In this document: one piece after another, positions 54,833-63,914 of the stretch | Layout of the letters: each line of letters starts with the position of its first letter | How positions within the stretch are numbered: the first letter of the stretch is position 1 | Source of the DNA: Candidatus Poribacteria bacterium | GTDB lineage: Bacteria; Poribacteria; WGA-4E; WGA-3G | Direction of reading: 5' to 3' | NCBI GenBank assembly: GCA_003635315.1 | Contig: PYJD01000050.1 | Span: 1 to 64,000, forward strand | DNA: 64,000 nt | Position numbers and translations under genes: made by a program | Notes under the pieces: model-generated | Seen by the model: only the letters and a program-made list of their open reading frames with translations | What the model was told of the DNA's origin: nothing | Databases searched by the model: none

Positions 54833-57800
54833 TTACTGATTCTTTTTCTTGTTACCAGCTTTTGGCTGTGTCTTTTTAGCACCTCCATTTGTTACATTTC
54901 CATTTTCTAATGCATTAGCAATTTCCTCAAGTGCTTTACCAGTGTCCTCATGGGATTGTAGGAGGGTTCGAATTTGATCTGCTAATGTAGGTGTCTCTCC
55001 ATTCGTATTTTCTACAGTAATTGCCGATTGCCGAATAAATACTTTTCTCAAGGCAGTATCGAATGATAGATCCGCAGCAATTCCATGTTCCGCACCCTCC
55101 TCAACCGCTGCCTTGACAACAATTGTCTTCAATGTTGGAAGATCTCGAATTGGATCTGTTAGAGAACTTTCTTGACCTCCATTCTGACCATTTTTCTGTT
55201 TAGGTTTGACGAAAATTGGCTTAATGTAAAATATACCCTCTTCAATCGGTATAACATGCATATTTCCAGGTATGATGTCATTGTTTACTCGTAAATCCCT
55301 AAAGAGTTTCGCCAGTTCTGAGTTCTTGTTAATATCATCTTCAACATGTTTGGGACCTTTTACATTCATATCAGAAAGTGTATACACAATCCGCTGTCCA
55401 TAGTGTGGGGGGTCACACCGGGTAATCATCCAACCCTTCATGAAGTTATCTCTTTCTGTTGGGGTAAATGGAACCATACTAACAAATTCAACTGTGTCTT
55501 CACCAGGCAATTTTAACATCGCATAATAAGGCATCATTTCGTGATTTGGGGTTTCTGAATAATAGGCTTCCATGGATATCTTCCATTGATTGCTATTGTC
55601 AATAAATTTCCTTTCATCAGTTACATGGTAACTCCCATACATCTTCGCTTGTATTCTTGTTAAGTAATCTGGAAACCTACGGTGTGATTTCAATCCTTCT
55701 GGCATTTCACTTATATCTTTAAAAAGTTTTGGAAATATCTTCTTATAAATATCTGTATAAACTTCATTCTTTATATCTGTATAAAAATCTACTGTCCCGT
55801 TATAAGCATTAACGACTGCTACACCAGAATTTCGAATATAATTGAACTTTTTAAATCTTTTAAACCGAGGTTCTGTATATAATTCAAGGTCGTTATCTTC
55901 AATTGCAGCAGTATCATCTGAATAGAATTGTGCATTTGGAAACCGATTGCTTGTCACATAGAAATCCACCATCCACCACAATCGACCATCGTGAATAACA
56001 ATATACGGATCAGGATCAAAATCGAGAAACGGAGCAATATGTGACAATCTATCTGTAACAAGTCGTTCATTGCGTCGCGTACCAATGTTACGCCAATACA
56101 TGACACGACTGTCCGGTGCCAAGTTCCGATTTCGTAAAATAAACACAGATGAGAATCGAACTGCAAAACAGAATCTTCTGAATAACCCTCCTAAACGCAC
56201 ACCACCAAATCCCTCATAATGATAACCCACGCTATCATCAGTATCGGCAGTTTCAACATTATATTCAGCTTTCTCTGTATTTACAATGACGTAATCTTTC
56301 GTCATTTCTCCGTAATAGATTCGTGGCTGATCTATCTCAAATTCTGGATAATTCAATCCTTCTTTTTGTTCTAAGGGTACACCTTTCACCCATAAATCTG
56401 GGGAACTACCAGCACTTAACACCTCGTTCACTGGAGCAACACATACCCCATAGCCATGGGTAAACTTGAGCTTTAATTCACCCCACTCTCTTGGACCTGG
56501 ATCAGGATCTATTTCACGAGCAGCTATCAAGACCTGTCTATATTGTTCAGGGGCAGAAGTATCATTAACTACATTGTTATCTTCTTCAGAATTAGAATCA
56601 TCAATACTTTCTCCATCCGCCTCTGTAGGTTCTGTATTAACGACAGATGTCGCATTTAATCGATATCTATCTACATCAGCATAAGGGTGAAAATCATGAT
56701 GCCGTTTAATTTCTTGATTCCGAAGAATATGGTAAAATACTCGACGATCCCAAAATTGGATATTCTCTTTGATTTCTGGATTTCGTTGGATTGTATCAAG
56801 GGTTGTCAAACCCTTCTCAAATCGAACACTTGTGATATCTTCTAAATCGAAGGCTTTTCTCGTGGTTGCTATATGTTCCCTTAAAAAATCACTTTCTACG
56901 TCAATTGAATCCTGAGTAGATTTGGCTTCCCAAAAGTTCGCTGCCATTGGAAAAAAATAAATAAGAAGAAGATAACTTAATAATGATATACCTAAGGACG
57001 CATACCAAAGAATACGTTTTCTCCAGAAGATATTAAATATTATTACTGTTCCTATACATAATAAAATAAGACAATATATACGGGTGGTCATAGCAAGAAT
57101 ATTGTCCGCAAAAAAGAGTCCATGGAATTCCTCAAACCGATCTGAGAGGGATCGTGTGTAAACCTTATTCCATAGGTTCACATAACCGCGCCAGATACCT
57201 GTACCCAGTAACATTAACCATAGATATGAACCATGCAATATAATATGTCTTTTCACAAGTCCCATTGAACGGGCATCACGACGATAGTAGAAATTATATA
57301 GTAATCCTACAACAATGCATGTAGACCATAACAATACCTCTATCCATAGACTTACAGATTTATGTATTGGGTAGGAAAATAGATAGAAATTCAGATCTCT
57401 TCCGAAGTGATATGGTTCCACCTTCTCTGAAGGTCGTTTAAGGAATCTAAGGAAATCCATATGTAGAGACATCATCGGTATCGCAAGTACTATAGCAAAC
57501 AGAATAGTAATTCCGAAAACAGTACGATGAAAGGATACTGTCCGTTCATGTGTCCATCGGGCAAATTCCCTCGGTTCCGGGCAGAGACGGTTCGCTATTG
57601 CTGCATTTACATTCATGAATACTACAGCAAAAATAAAAAAACCGAAGAAAAGAATCCACTTGACCTTTCTAAGGGTCCAAAATGTCTCAAAGTAATTAAC
57701 ACCTTCAAAGAACCATAAATATTCAAGATAAAAATAAGAAAAGGGTGAGATACTACTGAGAAGGGCTGCACCACCTATACCCCATAACAGATATGCTTGG

Positions 57801-57922
57801 ACTTTTAGTGCAAGTTTACGATACCATATACCACGGCGAAACCGGATTATACCCCAAATTAATGTGATAACAAATAAAACCACATTGAAGATTAACCAAG
57901 CAATTGCAAGATCGGGGTTCAT
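54833..57922 (-). CDS. UPF0182 membrane protein
   Basis: 1029 residues. About seven transmembrane helices fill residues 5-330 (for example AIAWLIFNVVLFVITLIWGI, WILFFGFFIFAVVFMNVNAA, IFNIFWRKRILWYASLGISL), followed by a 600-residue extracytoplasmic part with KFTHGYGVCVAPVNEVLSAG, VYTDIYKKIFPKLFKDISEM and TRCDPPHYGQRIVYTLSDMN, typical of UPF0182 (COG1615). The tail is long and lysine/asparagine-rich. AGAGGT precedes the ATG. The family has no assigned function. Confidence 0.93.
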   Translation of the reverse strand: MNPDLAIAWLIFNVVLFVITLIWGIIRFRRGIWYRKLALKVQAYLLWGIGGAALLSSISPFSYFYLEYLWFFEGVNYFETFWTLRKVKWILFFGFFIFAVVFMNVNAAIANRLCPEPREFARWTHERTVSFHRTVFGITILFAIVLAIPMMSLHMDFLRFLKRPSEKVEPYHFGRDLNFYLFSYPIHKSVSLWIEVLLWSTCIVVGLLYNFYYRRDARSMGLVKRHIILHGSYLWLMLLGTGIWRGYVNLWNKVYTRSLSDRFEEFHGLFFADNILAMTTRIYCLILLCIGTVIIFNIFWRKRILWYASLGISLLSYLLLIYFFPMAANFWEAKSTQDSIDVESDFLREHIATTRKAFDLEDITSVRFEKGLTTLDTIQRNPEIKENIQFWDRRVFYHILRNQEIKRHHDFHPYADVDRYRLNATSVVNTEPTEADGESIDDSNSEEDNNVVNDTSAPEQYRQVLIAAREIDPDPGPREWGELKLKFTHGYGVCVAPVNEVLSAGSSPDLWVKGVPLEQKEGLNYPEFEIDQPRIYYGEMTKDYVIVNTEKAEYNVETADTDDSVGYHYEGFGGVRLGGLFRRFCFAVRFSSVFILRNRNLAPDSRVMYWRNIGTRRNERLVTDRLSHIAPFLDFDPDPYIVIHDGRLWWMVDFYVTSNRFPNAQFYSDDTAAIEDNDLELYTEPRFKRFKKFNYIRNSGVAVVNAYNGTVDFYTDIKNEVYTDIYKKIFPKLFKDISEMPEGLKSHRRFPDYLTRIQAKMYGSYHVTDERKFIDNSNQWKISMEAYYSETPNHEMMPYYAMLKLPGEDTVEFVSMVPFTPTERDNFMKGWMITRCDPPHYGQRIVYTLSDMNVKGPKHVEDDINKNSELAKLFRDLRVNNDIIPGNMHVIPIEEGIFYIKPIFVKPKQKNGQNGGQESSLTDPIRDLPTLKTIVVKAAVEEGAEHGIAADLSFDTALRKVFIRQSAITVENTNGETPTLADQIRTLLQSHEDTGKALEEIANALENGNVTNGGAKKTQPKAGNKKKNQ

Positions 57923-58361
57923 AAGATATACCTCTTACGATACATAGGAGAGTGATGTAAAAACAGCGTTGTTACTAAAAATACACAACCAACGTTTTTA
58001 TCTTCTAATTAGAATAACACCATTTTGCCACTTTGTCAAGACAATCAGATTCAAGGGTACAGCAATTTAGGTTTAACACATAGTAATTCAATATAACCTT
58101 GATTCTTCACATGTAAATGTCTTCAAAATGAAAGCGCTTTATAAAGTATATTCTCAAGGAATTAATTCCCTATTTTTCTTACAGCAAACTCACGTTAAAT
58201 ATATGATGTGAATTTCTGAATAATTGAATACCACTTGTAGTATTTGTATACTTGGGGAAAACTTGTTTCTCATTTTTTCTATTTCTGCTATAATGTGGAT
58301 AATCTGCAAGACGGTCTTGCAACTTACGACTTATACCTATAAATAGGTTAGGAGGCATGTA
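57923..58361 (+). other. 439-base divergent intergenic region with DUF5069 promoter
   Basis: No gene is supported. TGCTATAAT (58286-58294) is an extended -10 box for the DUF5069 gene with TTGTTT 20 bases upstream. The leader contains GCAAGACGGTCTTGC (58306-58320), a perfect 7-bp palindrome, and ACCTATAAATAGGT before the AGGAGG at 58351. Confidence 0.55.
58306..58320 (+). promoter_or_regulatory. Perfect palindrome in the DUF5069 leader
   Basis: GCAAGACGGTCTTGC lies 12 bases after the -10 box, over the likely transcription start or early leader. It could be an operator or a stem-loop at the 5' end of the mRNA. A second palindrome, ACCTATAAATAGGT, follows before the ribosome site. Confidence 0.4.
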
Positions 58362-58817
58362 ATGTTTGGTAAAAAGAAAAAAGCTGCTTTGATTCCAACA
58401 ATTAGTTCAGGAGTGGCTGGTCCACTCGGTGTACTACATCTTCCACGTTTTTGGTCAAAAGTACTAATGGATGCAAAAGGTGTCTTACACGCGGATTACC
58501 CAGCATGTGGAGCAGGTTTTGACCAGATGGTGTTGGACGGTCTCGGACTTGATAAAGATGCTACACTGGCATATATCCGAGACAACTCACCCACATACCC
58601 GCAATTTGAAGCTTGGGTCTTAGAACAAAAAGGGGGTAGTCTTGATGCTGATGCTGTATCTGAGTTGAATGCTGCAATCACAGGTTACAACCACGATGAC
58701 GATACACGGACAAGTATCCTCGGAGCAAGCGCGGTGGATGATGATGGGTCAATTTTGGATGCTGTAAACCTTAACAACATTGATGATTGGTATGAATTTC
58801 ATGCAAATTTAGGTTAA
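58362..58817 (+). CDS. DUF5069 protein
   Basis: 151 residues. LGVLHLPRFWSKVLMDAKGV, LHADYPACGAGFDQMVLDGL and SPTYPQFEAWVLEQKGG match the DUF5069 family of small cytoplasmic proteins without known function. AGGAGGCATGTA precedes the ATG, and the promoter and terminator are both visible, so it is a strong single-gene unit, probably well expressed. Confidence 0.88.
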   Translation: MFGKKKKAALIPTISSGVAGPLGVLHLPRFWSKVLMDAKGVLHADYPACGAGFDQMVLDGLGLDKDATLAYIRDNSPTYPQFEAWVLEQKGGSLDADAVSELNAAITGYNHDDDTRTSILGASAVDDDGSILDAVNLNNIDDWYEFHANLG

Positions 58818-58825
58818 TATTTTAC

Positions 58826-58868
58826 ATATTTCATGTAGGTGTGGTTAAACCTCGCCTACATGAAATAT
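58826..58868 (+). terminator. Strong hairpin after DUF5069
   Basis: ATATTTCATGTAGG pairs perfectly (14 bp) with CCTACATGAAATAT; the loop contains GGTTAAACC. It begins 9 bases after the stop. With its GTAGG/CCTAC top it is related to the other hairpin repeats in the window. Confidence 0.7.
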
Positions 58869-59076
58869 TCCTCTCTCCCTCCGATGTAAACCAATTTCTA
58901 TCAACCAACCAAAGTTTGTAATGTTACCTGAGTTCCTAAAAATTTAGACTTCGTGACAGTTCCAAATCACACCAACCGGGTTGTAAAGACAGAATTATTG
59001 GAATTAATCCCTGAATTCCTCTTACATCAAAATAACATTTATCTTACAACCCGAATACTTCCGAAAGGACACCATA

Positions 59077-60123
59077 ATGAAGGTACAATTTATTGTCATC
59101 TCTATTTTGTGTCTATTCCTTCTGCCATCTTCCTATGCAACCATACCTTCCAAATATGCGAAACAATCCGATGAATGGTTTCGAAGCAAAGAGGGTATGC
59201 ACATTGCTGATAATGTCCTCACATGGCAAACCCCTTCAGGGAGTTGGCCAAAGAATAAAGACACTGCATCTAAACCGTTTGATGGTGATAGTAAGGATCT
59301 GCACGGAACCTTTGACAACAGCGCAACTATTAACGAACTCCGATTCCTGGCTCGCGCATTTCGTCTTACAAATGTGACACGCTACCACCAAGCTTTTCTC
59401 AAAGGTATTTCCCATATCTTTGAAGCACAATACCCTAATGGGGGATGGCCTCAGTATTATCCGATAGGCAAAAGCTACCATCGTCATATCACATTCAATG
59501 ACAATGCTATGGTGCGAATTCTCGAACTTCTACAAGATGTCTCTGAATCATCCGATTATGATTTTTTAAAAATGGAGGAACGTACTAAGGCTAAGAATGC
59601 TGTCACCAAGGGAATAGACTGCATTTTGCGTACACAGATCAAACAGGACTGCAAACTCGTTGCATGGTGTGCGCAGCATGACGAAAAAACGCTCAAACCT
59701 ACCTGGGCACGTCCTTACGAACCACCCTCAATCTCTGGGGCTGAAAGTGTTGGAGTCATCCGATTCCTGATGTCTATTGAGGAGCCCACCCAGGAAATTA
59801 TTGCTGCTATTGAGGGAGCTGTCGAATGGTTCAGAAGTGTTACAATACAGGGCATTCGCTTAGAAAAATTCACTAACACAGATGGTCAGGAAGATAGACG
59901 GGTCGTGAAAGATCCAAATGCTGCTCCAATTTGGGCACGTTTCTACGAGATTGACACCAACCGTCCAATCTTTCTTGACCGTGATTCTATAGTCCGTTAT
60001 TCGTTCTCTGAGATAACTCAGGAACGCCGTACCGGCTACGCTTACTATGGTGGATGGGCAACGAGGTTAATCAAAGATGAATATCCACGTTGGAGAGAAA
60101 AACACAAACTCCTGACGAAATAA
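59077..60123 (+). CDS. Pectate lyase, PL10 family
   Basis: 348 residues with a signal peptide (1-21, ending SYAT). QTPSGSWPKNKD, HGTFDNSATINELRFLARAF, NGGWPQYYP, HITFNDNAMVRILELLQDV and LVAWCAQHDEKTLKPTWARP then YEPPSISGAESVGVIRFLMS are all PL10 hallmarks, including the Asn-Asp and Arg catalytic-region residues in RPYEPPS. It cleaves polygalacturonate by beta-elimination outside the cell. AAAGGA precedes the ATG. Single gene. Confidence 0.92.
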   Translation: MKVQFIVISILCLFLLPSSYATIPSKYAKQSDEWFRSKEGMHIADNVLTWQTPSGSWPKNKDTASKPFDGDSKDLHGTFDNSATINELRFLARAFRLTNVTRYHQAFLKGISHIFEAQYPNGGWPQYYPIGKSYHRHITFNDNAMVRILELLQDVSESSDYDFLKMEERTKAKNAVTKGIDCILRTQIKQDCKLVAWCAQHDEKTLKPTWARPYEPPSISGAESVGVIRFLMSIEEPTQEIIAAIEGAVEWFRSVTIQGIRLEKFTNTDGQEDRRVVKDPNAAPIWARFYEIDTNRPIFLDRDSIVRYSFSEITQERRTGYAYYGGWATRLIKDEYPRWREKHKLLTK

Positions 60124-60174
60124 CCAAGTGTCATACCTCCCAGTTTCACCTTGAAAATAATAACACAGAATCCC

Positions 60175-60254
60175 TGTAGGAGCGATCTCCGAATCGCGAT
60201 TTAACTCAGTGATAGTCGGGAATCGGCCAGAATCATGTTAACTGTCCTCCTACA
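60175..60254. repeat. GTAGG hairpin repeat after the pectate lyase
   Basis: TGTAGGAGCGATCTCCGAAT begins at 60175 and CTCCTACA ends at 60254; the inside has GTCGGGAATCGG as in the copies at 24874 and 24984, with an insertion. It lies 51 bases past the stop. Confidence 0.6.
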
Positions 60255-60306
60255 TCTCAAAATGTTCCATTAATTCAAAGTTTACTATAATTTATGTAAC
60301 TTCGAA

Positions 60307-61365
60307 CTACCTATCCGAATTTGTTCTAAGTTGAATAGCACTACCAGTTTCAGATGATTTTAGTCCAGCCAATAAAATCTCTGTCACATGCCGCGCCGTA
60401 TATACATTAGAGAGTGGAGGTTGCGTTCCTTCTCGAATATGTTCAGCAAAGTGGGCATGCATACCACTGGGTGCAGCATCGCTACAGTCAATTGCTTTTG
60501 TGTCAACAGGAGCACTCTCCCGTGTATAAGATGTCGGTGTCCACTGTGTCATAGCAGCACCATCTCTACCCGGCATAGTGAACTTTCCAGCAGTGCCATG
60601 TATGCTCGATTCTCCTGTCCGGGCAGGGTCACACCAACTGGTTTCTGCAGTAACGATACCCCCTGATTCCATCTCAAGAACGAGGGTTGCCACATCTTCC
60701 AATTCCGTTGGTTTATCAAAAGTAGACACAAAACCTGTAACACGTTTAAATGTACCTAACATTGCTACGAGACTGGAGACAGCATAGACCCCCATATCAA
60801 ATAACGCACCAACACTGGCTTGTTTCGCATCAAAAAACCACAAATCATCTCCACTCTCACCGAAAATATCTCGGATTTCAGCATAGTAAATTTCGGGTCC
60901 CCCATGACTAACTCGCATTCTGGCACCTGAAACACGTCCTATTGCCTCTTCCGCAATGAGTTGTCGTACCTTATAAGTAGCACTACTGAAATGTGGCAGA
61001 CACATGACTGTCTTACCACTCGCTTCACATGCCTCAACAAATTGATCCGCTTCATCCATATCACCACATAGAGGTTTCTGCATTAATACATGCTTTCCTG
61101 CTTCAAGTGCTTTCACTCCCCACGGAACATGTAATGGATGGGGTGTACCAACAAGAATAGCATCAAGTGAGTCGTCCGCAATAATCTCATTGTAGTCCTG
61201 AGTCCAGTGTGGAATATCGAACTCTTCACATTGGTGTTTAAGACGATGTTCACGTCTTCCGCCAATCACAGCCACATCAAAATCTTCACCGTTTTTCAAA
61301 TCTGGAAGATGCATTCGGCAGACGATCCCACCTGCCCCAATTATTCCAAGTCTAAGTTTACTCAT
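60307..61365 (-). CDS. Gfo/Idh/MocA-family oxidoreductase
   Basis: 352 residues. LRLGIIGAGGIVCRMHLPDL is the Rossmann loop, VGTPHPLHVPWGVKALEAGK then HVLMQKPLCGDMDEAD contains a proper QKP with the catalytic lysine, unlike the copy at 17056. The C-domain has DLWFFDAKQASVGALFDMGV with the conserved Asp and Gly. It may oxidise a sugar from pectin breakdown (it is convergent with the PL10 gene), but this is only context. Confidence 0.93.
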   Translation of the reverse strand: MSKLRLGIIGAGGIVCRMHLPDLKNGEDFDVAVIGGRREHRLKHQCEEFDIPHWTQDYNEIIADDSLDAILVGTPHPLHVPWGVKALEAGKHVLMQKPLCGDMDEADQFVEACEASGKTVMCLPHFSSATYKVRQLIAEEAIGRVSGARMRVSHGGPEIYYAEIRDIFGESGDDLWFFDAKQASVGALFDMGVYAVSSLVAMLGTFKRVTGFVSTFDKPTELEDVATLVLEMESGGIVTAETSWCDPARTGESSIHGTAGKFTMPGRDGAAMTQWTPTSYTRESAPVDTKAIDCSDAAPSGMHAHFAEHIREGTQPPLSNVYTARHVTEILLAGLKSSETGSAIQLRTNSDR

Positions 61366-61466
61366 AGTTCTAATATTTCCTTGTAGTCAAATCTATATTA
61401 CATATACAATAAAGGTGAGTCATTGTAAGAGTCTCTTAAATGTAATCAATATATACCATATCACTT

Positions 61467-61976
61467 ATGAAACAGTTACGAGATAAGACACTCAAAAACT
61501 TTTTAAGACAGTCCGGTGCACCAGCAGTAGATTTAGTTTTCGTTTTACAAGATGTTGAAGATCCTGTAAACGTCGGTGCAGCTTTCCGAATTGGTGATGC
61601 CTGCGGTGTATCTAATATAGTTTTAACAGGAATCAGTGCCCAACCACCCCATCCGACAATTGCTGGCATTGGTCGTGGTACACATCGTCGAGTTCCTTGG
61701 CATACAACGAAATACGCTGCTGATGCTGTCAAAGAATTTAAAGATGACGGGTATATTGCCTATGCAGTAGAAGTCACATCGGAATCTGTTCCATATAATA
61801 GTATTGAATACCCAAAAAAAGTTTGTTTAATTGTTGGCAACGAATATCGGGGTGTTTCAAAACGCACCCTTGAAGCTTGTGACAGATCTATATACCTTCC
61901 TATGTATGGAAAAGTCGGTTCATTAAATGTACATGTTGCACTTGCAGTTGCCGCTTATCACATTCTGCACACCTGA
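61467..61976 (+). CDS. TrmH/SpoU-family RNA 2'-O-methyltransferase
   Basis: 169 residues, SPOUT fold without the N-terminal extension. FVLQDVEDPVNVGAAFRIGD (motif 1 with the conserved Asn), CLIVGNEYRGVSKRTLEACD (motif 2) and LPMYGKVGSLNVHVALAVAA (motif 3, knot) are intact. It methylates a ribose in tRNA or rRNA; which one is not decidable. Confidence 0.93.
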   Translation: MKQLRDKTLKNFLRQSGAPAVDLVFVLQDVEDPVNVGAAFRIGDACGVSNIVLTGISAQPPHPTIAGIGRGTHRRVPWHTTKYAADAVKEFKDDGYIAYAVEVTSESVPYNSIEYPKKVCLIVGNEYRGVSKRTLEACDRSIYLPMYGKVGSLNVHVALAVAAYHILHT

Positions 61977-61993
61977 TACATAATATTCATTAA

Positions 61994-62114
61994 CAGGACT
62001 TACACATTTTGCCCGTTTTCAGATGTTACAACGTTCGTAGTAGGGCAATTCATTGCCCGTTCTTTGTGAAATACGTTCAATTTATCGTGAAATCAGATTT
62101 TTGCGTAAGTCCTG
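61994..62114. mobile_element. MITE with CAGGACTTAC ends and ATTAA duplication
   Basis: CAGGACTTACACA (61994-62006) and TGCGTAAGTCCTG (62102-62114) form 13-base inverted ends with one mismatch. ATTAA is found on both sides (61989-61993 and 62115-62119), a clean 5-base target duplication. No reading frame inside. Its centre contains the 24-base GTAGTAGGGC...CCCGT arm also seen at 24031. Confidence 0.75.
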
Positions 62115-62126
62115 ATTAATAAAACA

Positions 62127-62786
62127 TTATCCACCAATTGGTGTCAAATGGACATTTCGGTATGCAACTGGACCGTGATCACCTTGCAATAGTATTGGTC
62201 CCGTTGATGCTTCCTCTGGTAACATGGCACCACGGGTACAACCCACCACTTCAACATTTTCATGCACGATTTCACCGTTCCAAATAACTTCTACAAATGT
62301 TGCATTAGCAATTTTATTGTTGTTAGCATCGAATTTTGGAGCATGGAAGGTTATGTCATACGTTTGCCATTCTCCTGGAGGTTTACTTGCATTAACACGT
62401 GGTGGTACACCATCCACTGGTTTATTGTCAATCCAACGACAATAGACACCTCCACATGATCCGTATTTCAGTTCAGTTTCTCCCCAACTATCTAAGATCT
62501 GTATTTCATATCTACCCAAAACGTATACTCCAGAATTCGAACCTTGCGGAACCATGAATTCTACATGAATTTCACAATCACCGTGTTCGTATTCTGTGTA
62601 AAGGTCTTTTGTACGTCCTGTAGGACCATTATAGAATATATCCTCACCAGGAGTGGTTGTAAGTAATTTGTTATCTTCTATGTTCAGACCAACGTCACCG
62701 ATTACTGACCATTCATGTTCTGTACCCCCACCACGGGGTAACCAACCACTCATATCTTTACCATTAAAGAGATTCACCTGAGACAA
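62127..62786 (-). CDS. DUF1080 (3-keto-disaccharide hydrolase-like) protein
   Basis: 219 residues from TTG 62786, eight bases after AGGAGG. VNLFNGKDMSGWLPRGGGTE is the DUF1080 opening; EFMVPQGSNSGVYVLGRYEI then QILDSWGETELKYG and the closing VEVIWNGEIVHENVEV fit a concanavalin-like beta sandwich. No signal peptide is seen, whereas many DUF1080 proteins have one. Family members are linked to sugar processing in Planctomycetes and Bacteroidetes. Confidence 0.9.
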   Translation of the reverse strand: MSQVNLFNGKDMSGWLPRGGGTEHEWSVIGDVGLNIEDNKLLTTTPGEDIFYNGPTGRTKDLYTEYEHGDCEIHVEFMVPQGSNSGVYVLGRYEIQILDSWGETELKYGSCGGVYCRWIDNKPVDGVPPRVNASKPPGEWQTYDITFHAPKFDANNNKIANATFVEVIWNGEIVHENVEVVGCTRGAMLPEEASTGPILLQGDHGPVAYRNVHLTPIGG

Positions 62787-62950
62787 ATGGATTCCTCCTA
62801 TTGGATTTATACCACTGCTGAAAGATCCTTCTGCAGTTAAGTTTTTGTTGACATATTTTGTTAATTGACATATCTTATTGACTAAGAGAATACTATAAAA
62901 CGAAATACTGAAAATGAATCTAATGGAGATTTAAGGATTCTGAAACAACT

Positions 62951-63847
62951 ATGAAAAAAGCGTTATTACTTCTATTTCTATCCATACTCATGGGTTCATT
63001 TGTAATAATAAAAATAACTACCCTCCAAGCTGAAAACACACCTACAGAGGACTCCCCTAAAGAAAGTACAAATTCCCCTTTCGCTGAAGGTTGTAATAAG
63101 TGCCACGGAGAGGAAGCTGCCTATAAAGAATGGACTCAGGCTGGACATTCACATGCTCTGGTAAACCTACTTGAAGGTCCTTATGAAGTTAAAACCTCAT
63201 GTTTAAGTTGCCATTCTTCAGGATATACAATGTTTGCCGAAGGAGCAATTCATGGACACCCTTATACTGAGAAAACCGCAGTAAATGCTGTTGCTTGTTC
63301 TTCTTGCCATTCTCATGCAAGTAAAGAAGAGAGTTTACTGGTAATTCCTGCCAAGAAACTTTGTGTTACCTGCCACAAAATGGATTGTGGTTGTGCTGGC
63401 GCGGGTATTATTCACCAATCACAGTCAGAGATGTTCTTAGGTCGCGAAGGGGCAGGTGTTAGACGTATGCCTTCACCGCATGTCCGAGCAATGAAAAAAC
63501 GATGTGTCCATTGCCACATGGCAAAAGAGGATCCTGAGATTATCGCAAAACATGGGGGACATACATTTAAGGCTGATTTTAATATTTGCAGCTCTTCTGG
63601 CTGTCATGATAGTGCTGATAATGATATGGCAAAAAGACTTCCACTGTATAAAGTGGAAATAGAGACAAAAATGAAGGAAGTCAAAGCAACCTTAGACAAT
63701 GCTACTGACAAGACTTCGCAAGCCTATTTAGACGCAAAATTGAACTATGATATGGTTAAAGGAGACAGCGGATACGGTCTACACAATATCCCCTATGCAC
63801 GTGCTTTATTAGAACACAGTTTATCTCTCAAAGCAGAAATAAAATAG
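62951..63847 (+). CDS. Multihaem cytochrome c
   Basis: 298 residues, exported: signal or anchor segment 4-27. CxxCH haem sites at 48-52 (CNKCH), 84-88 (CLSCH), 116-120 (CSSCH), 138-142 (CVTCH) and 185-189 (CVHCH); CSSSGCH at 213-219 is a C-x4-C-H variant, giving five regular plus one unusual site. His-rich segments (HSHALVNLL, HGHPY, HGGHTF) may provide distal ligands. The plan resembles cytochrome c554 or NrfB-type periplasmic electron carriers. Partner enzymes are outside the window. Confidence 0.92.
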   Translation: MKKALLLLFLSILMGSFVIIKITTLQAENTPTEDSPKESTNSPFAEGCNKCHGEEAAYKEWTQAGHSHALVNLLEGPYEVKTSCLSCHSSGYTMFAEGAIHGHPYTEKTAVNAVACSSCHSHASKEESLLVIPAKKLCVTCHKMDCGCAGAGIIHQSQSEMFLGREGAGVRRMPSPHVRAMKKRCVHCHMAKEDPEIIAKHGGHTFKADFNICSSSGCHDSADNDMAKRLPLYKVEIETKMKEVKATLDNATDKTSQAYLDAKLNYDMVKGDSGYGLHNIPYARALLEHSLSLKAEIK

Positions 63848-63914
63848 AACTTATAAAAGCATTCCTTAAGGTATTTGTTGATAAAATCGCTACAAAACTA
63901 AACAGATATCAGAA

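Noticed and set aside
54955..54985. GGTTCGAATTTG considered as a tRNA T-loop
   Set aside because: It is within the UPF0182 coding sequence and no cloverleaf or acceptor stem can be drawn around it; no tRNA was found anywhere in the window.
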